DNA of 10,036 nucleotides from Prevotellaceae bacterium UBA1746 (GTDB lineage: Bacteria > Bacteroidota > Bacteroidia > Bacteroidales > Bacteroidaceae), in assembly GCA_905369775.1 (NCBI GenBank), contig CAJPJR010000067.1, forward strand, positions 1-10,036, written 5' to 3'. Position 1 is the stretch's first letter; each line of letters starts with the position of its first letter. Shown here one piece after another: positions 6,909 to 10,036 of the stretch. Under the pieces are notes generated by a model, which had not been told where the DNA came from, did no database searches, and saw only the letters and a program-made list of their open reading frames with translations. Position numbers and translations under genes: made by a program.

Positions 6909-6909
6909 C

Positions 6910-6984
6910 TGGGGGAAATCGTCTCAAAGTTGGAGACTTTTGAAGGAAATCCCCCAAGAAAATGCGTTTAGTTGGAGGAAATGC
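6910..6984 (+). repeat. Three phased TGNNGGAAAT repeats upstream of the tRNA-Cys promoter
   Basis: TGGGGGAAAT (6910-6919), TGAAGGAAAT (6941-6950) and TGGAGGAAAT (6973-6982) start 31 and 32 bp apart, close to three helical turns, in the spacer between the nqr terminator and the tRNA promoter. They sit on the same DNA face and end about 35 bp upstream of the -33 element, as binding sites for an activator or nucleoid protein might. The repetition is visible; the role is inference. The first two copies also lie in a potential hairpin (6911-6955). Confidence 0.4.
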
Positions 6985-7015
6985 GCATTAGAACTCAAAA
7001 AAACGCCCCGATTTC

Positions 7016-7045
7016 TTGCCGGTTCAAGAAAAAGTAGTACCTTTG
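7016..7045 (+). promoter_or_regulatory. Promoter of tRNA-Cys
   Basis: TTG at 7016-7018 (-33), a 19-nt spacer, then TACCTTTG at 7038-7045, a full match to the Bacteroidota -7 consensus TAnnTTTG. Transcription should start near 7051-7053, about 12 nt ahead of the mature tRNA. It is also the only visible promoter that could serve lptB by readthrough. Confidence 0.8.
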
Positions 7046-7063
7046 CACTCGTAAACAAGACAC

Positions 7064-7134
7064 GGTACCATGGCCGAGCGGTTAGGCACAGGTCTGCAAA
7101 ACCTGCTACAGCAGTTCGAATCTGCTTGGTACCT
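7064..7134 (+). tRNA. tRNA-Cys, anticodon GCA
   Basis: A 71-nt cloverleaf. The acceptor stem GGTACCA (7064-7070) pairs perfectly with TGGTACC (7127-7133). The D stem is GCC/GGC (7073-7075/7085-7087). The anticodon stem CAGGT/ACCTG (7089-7093/7101-7105) holds loop CTGCAAA with anticodon GCA at 7096-7098. The variable loop is 4 nt, and the T stem AGCAG/CTGCT (7110-7114/7122-7126) carries loop TTCGAAT. The discriminator base is T at 7134; U73 is an identity base for cysteinyl-tRNA synthetase. CCA is not encoded, as is common in this phylum. A long plus-strand open frame that crosses this gene is not real coding. Confidence 0.98.
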
Positions 7135-7143
7135 CTTCAAAAG

Positions 7144-7177
7144 AAGGAGCGGCTCAATGAGTCGCTCCTTTTGTTTT
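7144..7177 (+). terminator. Terminator-like hairpin after tRNA-Cys
   Basis: AAGGAGCGGCTC (7144-7155) pairs with GAGTCGCTCCTT (7159-7170), 12 bp with one G-T pair and a tight AAT loop, followed by TTGTTTT. It starts 9 nt after the tRNA. It should stop most transcription, yet lptB begins only 33 bp further on and no new promoter is visible between, so partial readthrough or a promoter that I cannot recognise must feed lptB. Confidence 0.88.
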
Positions 7178-7210
7178 ATCATATTGCATCACCCTTTCAT
7201 CGTTCGCTTC

Positions 7211-8089
7211 ATGGAAGATAAAGAAAGCAATGGATTCACGGAGGACAACAAGAGGAATGACTCACTTGTCTCCGGCGACCCAAAGAAAGATCCCTCCACC
7301 AATGATCAAACTGCCGAACACCTTGTACTGCGTACTGAGGGGTTGGTGAAACGTTACGGCAAACGCACCGTTGTGAACGACGTGTCGTTTGAGGTGCATC
7401 AGGGAGAAATCGTGGGCTTGCTCGGCCCCAACGGTGCGGGCAAGACGACTTCTTTTTATATGACCACCGGCTTGGTCGTTCCCAACGGAGGCCACATTTA
7501 TTTGGGCGAGAAGGACATCACGAAGGCCCCCGTGTATCGTCGTGCAAAAGCCGGAATCGGCTACCTTGCCCAGGAGGCTTCTGTTTTTCGCAAGATGAGT
7601 GTTGAGGATAATATCCTTTCCGTACTTGAAATGACCGGGAAGAGCCGGGAAGAGCAGCGAGAGAACCTCGAATCACTGATTGCTGAATTCCGTTTGCAGA
7701 AAGTACGCAAGAATCTCGGCGACCAACTTTCCGGTGGAGAGCGGCGTCGTACCGAGATCGCGCGCTGTTTGGCCATCGATCCCAAGTTTATCATGCTCGA
7801 CGAACCCTTTGCCGGGGTCGATCCCATCGCGGTTGAAGACATTCAGTACATTGTTTGGAAGCTCAAGGACCGCAACATTGGCATCTTGATCACCGACCAC
7901 AATGTTGAAGAGACCCTTTCCATCACGGATCGCGCCTATTTGCTTTTCGAGGGCCGCATCTTATTCCACGGGACGCCGGAGGAATTGGCGGAAAACGAAG
8001 TCGTGCGCGATCGCTATCTCACCCACTCTTTCGTATTGCGCCGCAAGGACTTCGCTGCGTTGGCCGTGAAGCGTGGAACAAACTCCTGA
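7211..8089 (+). CDS. lptB: LPS export ABC transporter ATP-binding protein LptB
   Basis: 292 aa from the ATG at 7211, the only ATG between the tRNA hairpin and the conserved domain. LptB powers the LptFG transporter, which extracts lipopolysaccharide from the inner membrane for delivery across the envelope. Motifs: Walker A G72-PNGAGKTT, Q-loop in GYLAQEASVF, signature L173-SGGERRRTEIAR, Walker B FIML-D197-E198 and the H-loop H230 in LITDHNVEE. The SFYMTTGL, EASVFRKMSVEDNI and DRAYLLFEGRI segments are those of LptB specifically, not of amino-acid transporters. The first ~38 residues are a charged, polar, low-complexity extension (many D, E, K, N, S) that the family usually lacks; the core starts near LVLRTEGLVKRYG. 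If the real start were further in, no ATG would be available. An open frame extends upstream to 7070 through the tRNA and is not used. Confidence 0.94.
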   Translation: MEDKESNGFTEDNKRNDSLVSGDPKKDPSTNDQTAEHLVLRTEGLVKRYGKRTVVNDVSFEVHQGEIVGLLGPNGAGKTTSFYMTTGLVVPNGGHIYLGEKDITKAPVYRRAKAGIGYLAQEASVFRKMSVEDNILSVLEMTGKSREEQRENLESLIAEFRLQKVRKNLGDQLSGGERRRTEIARCLAIDPKFIMLDEPFAGVDPIAVEDIQYIVWKLKDRNIGILITDHNVEETLSITDRAYLLFEGRILFHGTPEELAENEVVRDRYLTHSFVLRRKDFAALAVKRGTNS

Positions 8090-8097
8090 CCTTTGAT

Positions 8098-8142
8098 AAA
8101 ATCTGCGTCCCGCCGGTTCGACGGTACGTGGATTTTGTGTTT
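8098..8142 (+). terminator. Probable terminator of lptB
   Basis: An imperfect hairpin begins 9 nt after the lptB stop. AAAATC (8098-8103) pairs with GATTTT (8131-8136), and inside it two G-T pairs, CGT/ACG, CCG/CGG and CG/CG continue the stem, interrupted by two mismatches, around a 3-nt loop. The T-rich tail TTTTGTGTTT follows. It is less perfect than the other two terminators in this window. Confidence 0.55.
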
Positions 8143-8149
8143 AGCCCCT

Positions 8150-8178
8150 CGGCAGAAAAAGCAATGCTGCTTCTGTCG
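8150..8178. other. Small hairpin between lptB and the S9 peptidase gene
   Basis: CGGCAG (8150-8155) pairs with CTGTCG (8173-8178) with one G-T pair, and within it AAGCA pairs with TGCTT around ATGC, leaving a few bulged A residues. No T run follows, so it is not a standard terminator. It lies 20 bp upstream of the peptidase start. No clear TAnnTTTG promoter is visible between 8090 and 8197. Confidence 0.3.
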
Positions 8179-8197
8179 ATTCATAGATTTCTATTTC

Positions 8198-10036
8198 ATG
8201 AAACATTTTCTCCCCTTTTTGTTCTTAGGCCTTAGCGGTCTTCAAGTTACGGCAGAGGTGGTGGCAAAACAACCCCATTCGAAGCCTGCAACTTCTGTCG
8301 ACACGGTGAAAGTGTCCGCAGCTGAGCTCACCGGAAGCTTTCCGTTGCGTCGTCCTTTCGCAACAGACAGTGTGAATCTCTCCGATCGTCCGTTTGATCC
8401 CGCAGAGGTGTTGGAAAACAATGCTTTGATAGCCAAGCGGCGCGGACAGAAAAGTTTACGTCACCTCACCACCGGTAGTGCAATCGACAGTAATGCCGTG
8501 AGTGTTGTGCGATTCACTGTCGATGCCGCCCGCTGGCGTACAGCACGTTTGCAGACGCCACATCTCAAGCGCTATGATACCTATCTCAATGGCGTGAAAG
8601 TAACTGACGGCAACCTACATTTTTTGCCCGGTCGCAGCGAAGTGACGCTTTTGGTCTACACGGACAAGGCTGCCCGCGACACTTTTAACGTGGCTCTCGT
8701 TGGAGATTCGCTTTCGGTCCTTCGAGTGAACGAGACGAGCAAGCGAAAATTCGCTTTCGACGACATGTTGCACGGTAAGCGGTACTACAATGTGGCCATT
8801 TCCCCCAGTGGGCGCTACGTCTTGACGTATTACACCGATACACGCCGCGATGGTGCGACAACTTATTCGTCTGTGCTCACCGATCTCAAGGACGGGCGCA
8901 CGTTACTCCGCACGGCCGATTATTTTCATGGATCGTGGATGCCGAAAACCGACCGACTTTACTTCAAGCGCAGCACAGATGCCGGGAAAGACCTGGTTGT
9001 GCTGGATCCTGCCACGATGAATGAGCAAACCCTCGCCCACCGTGTGCCGGATGGAGGACTCACTTTGTCGCCGACGGGCCAATTTGCCATCGTCACCGCC
9101 AATGAATCGGGCCCAAGCACCCAAGGGCCGCTCAAACAGTTGTTTGCACCCGACGATCGCCAGCCCGGTTGGAGAGACCGCAGTGCACTATACCTGGTAG
9201 ACTTTGCCAGTGGTTTCTCGCAAAGACTCACATTTGGACGCGAGAGTGTCCATCTCAACGACATTTCCCCCGATGGCAAGCGTTTGCTGCTTTCGCGCAA
9301 TCATCACGATCTCACGCAACATCCGTTTGACCACACCGACATCTACGAAATGCATCTCGACAACGGGCGCGTCGATACGTTGCTTACGAATCAACCGTGG
9401 TTGGATGAGGGCGTATATAGCCCCGATGGCAAGCAACTTCTGTTCAAAGGCAGCGCTTCTGCCTTCGGAGGCATCGGAAGTGCTCTGCCCAAAGATGAAG
9501 TCGCGCAGAGTTTCGACAAACGACTGTATCTGTACAATCCCTCCACGAAGGTAGCCACTGCACTGCTCAAGGATTTTGCTCCCTCCGTGGGAGAGTATGA
9601 ATGGAACGCCGGCGACGACAAAATTTACATGCGTTGTACCGACGGCTACGACGAAACCCTCTGGCGTTTAGATCCCCGCACCGGCAAGCGTTTCCGTTTC
9701 GAACTTCCCACTACTGTCGTGCAGCGTTTCACTTTGTCTGAAGGACGTGTGCCCCGCGTCGTGTTTTTCGGACAAACCGGAACCACTTCTCGCAACGCCT
9801 ACGTGGCAGATCTCACTTCTTCGCGCCCCAAGTGCAGCCCCTTCGGCGAGGTTTCCTTTGCCAAAGCCTTGGGCGACGTGCAAGTGGCCTCGTGTACGCC
9901 GTGGAGCTACCGGAGATCGGATCGTGACACGGTGCCCGGTTTCTATTTCCTCCCGGCCGACTTCGATGCCACGAAGAAATATCCGATGCTGGTCTACTAT
10001 TATGGAGGTTGTGTTCCCACGACAAGAGAGTTAGAG
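8198..10036 (+). CDS. S9 family (prolyl oligopeptidase-type) serine peptidase, exported, partial (C-terminus off the right edge)
   Basis: 613 codons are open from the ATG at 8198 to the window edge. Residues 1-19 (MKHFLPFLFLGLSGLQVTA) form a signal peptide with a plausible cleavage after VTA, so the enzyme acts in the periplasm or on the outer surface. Residues about 100-180 are beta-rich and include a YDTYLNGVKV segment resembling carbohydrate-binding-like sandwich domains. Residues about 190-560 form the beta-propeller, shown by repeated ISPSGRY, LSPTGQF, ISPDGKR and YSPDGKQ motifs. After a P-G-F-Y-F-L-P strand the alpha/beta-hydrolase domain begins with M-L-V-Y600-YYGGCVPTTREL, typical of Bacteroidota S9 enzymes. 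The catalytic Ser, Asp and His would lie beyond the edge, so activity cannot be judged. Peptide scavenging by oligopeptidase or dipeptidyl-peptidase activity is the likely role. The propeller's position so far into the protein suggests a longer-than-average member. Confidence 0.9.
   Translation, partial: MKHFLPFLFLGLSGLQVTAEVVAKQPHSKPATSVDTVKVSAAELTGSFPLRRPFATDSVNLSDRPFDPAEVLENNALIAKRRGQKSLRHLTTGSAIDSNAVSVVRFTVDAARWRTARLQTPHLKRYDTYLNGVKVTDGNLHFLPGRSEVTLLVYTDKAARDTFNVALVGDSLSVLRVNETSKRKFAFDDMLHGKRYYNVAISPSGRYVLTYYTDTRRDGATTYSSVLTDLKDGRTLLRTADYFHGSWMPKTDRLYFKRSTDAGKDLVVLDPATMNEQTLAHRVPDGGLTLSPTGQFAIVTANESGPSTQGPLKQLFAPDDRQPGWRDRSALYLVDFASGFSQRLTFGRESVHLNDISPDGKRLLLSRNHHDLTQHPFDHTDIYEMHLDNGRVDTLLTNQPWLDEGVYSPDGKQLLFKGSASAFGGIGSALPKDEVAQSFDKRLYLYNPSTKVATALLKDFAPSVGEYEWNAGDDKIYMRCTDGYDETLWRLDPRTGKRFRFELPTTVVQRFTLSEGRVPRVVFFGQTGTTSRNAYVADLTSSRPKCSPFGEVSFAKALGDVQVASCTPWSYRRSDRDTVPGFYFLPADFDATKKYPMLVYYYGGCVPTTRELE

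Noticed and set aside
7070..7210. Extension of lptB through tRNA-Cys and its terminator
   Set aside because: The cloverleaf and hairpin explain this stretch; the open frame is accidental.
445..8113. Identical 12-mer TCTGCGTCCCGC at 445-456 and 8102-8113
   Set aside because: Several 12-base matches are expected by chance in 10 kb, and the flanks and contexts differ.
1..10036. CRISPR array, insertion sequence, prophage, defence or biosynthetic cluster
   Set aside because: No regularly spaced long repeats, transposase, integrase, terminal inverted repeats or relevant enzyme motifs are visible; the lone XRE regulator is not enough.

Overview
The window looks like chromosomal DNA of a Bacteroidota species, most likely of the order Bacteroidales (Porphyromonas/Prevotella-like). 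The genus cannot be fixed from the sequence alone. The support is indirect but consistent. Two good matches to the Bacteroidota promoter pattern (TTTG or TTG, 19-20 nt, TAnnTTTG) lie exactly where promoters are needed. None of the starts checked has a Shine-Dalgarno sequence. The tRNA gene does not encode CCA. The LptB and S9 peptidase sequences are of the type typical for this phylum.

Layout. Positions 1-371 (minus strand) hold the 5' part of an XRE-type helix-turn-helix regulator that runs off the left edge. Positions 372-1011 are gene-free. They hold a candidate minus-strand promoter for the regulator, two matching CGCAG-N3-CTGCG palindromes on either side of it, and a plus-strand promoter followed by a leader of about 100 nt with two hairpins. 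Positions 1012-6854 carry a complete nqrABCDEF operon, six genes separated by 13-38 bp. It encodes the Na+-translocating NADH:quinone oxidoreductase and ends in a strong intrinsic terminator (6872-6908). A spacer with phased GGAAAT repeats leads to a second promoter and a tRNA-Cys(GCA) gene (7064-7134) with its own terminator-like hairpin. Next comes lptB (7211-8089), the ATPase of the lipopolysaccharide exporter, with an unusual polar N-terminal extension. The right edge (8198 onward) is the first 613 codons of an exported S9 (prolyl-oligopeptidase family) serine peptidase. It contains a signal peptide, an N-terminal beta-rich region and a beta-propeller, but the catalytic domain lies outside the window.

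How the genes work together. The six Nqr subunits form one membrane complex: NqrF takes electrons from NADH, they pass through its 2Fe-2S centre, the Fe centre between NqrD and NqrE and the covalent FMNs of NqrC and NqrB, and they reach quinone while Na+ is pumped out. The key cofactor residues are all visible, although the FMN motif of NqrB is slightly divergent (TSAT). The other genes (tRNA, lptB, peptidase, regulator) are independent housekeeping or envelope genes.

I see no mobile element, CRISPR array, defence system or biosynthetic cluster. The points most worth a second look are non-coding: the paired palindromes by the regulator gene, the twin-hairpin nqr leader, and the helically phased repeats upstream of tRNA-Cys.
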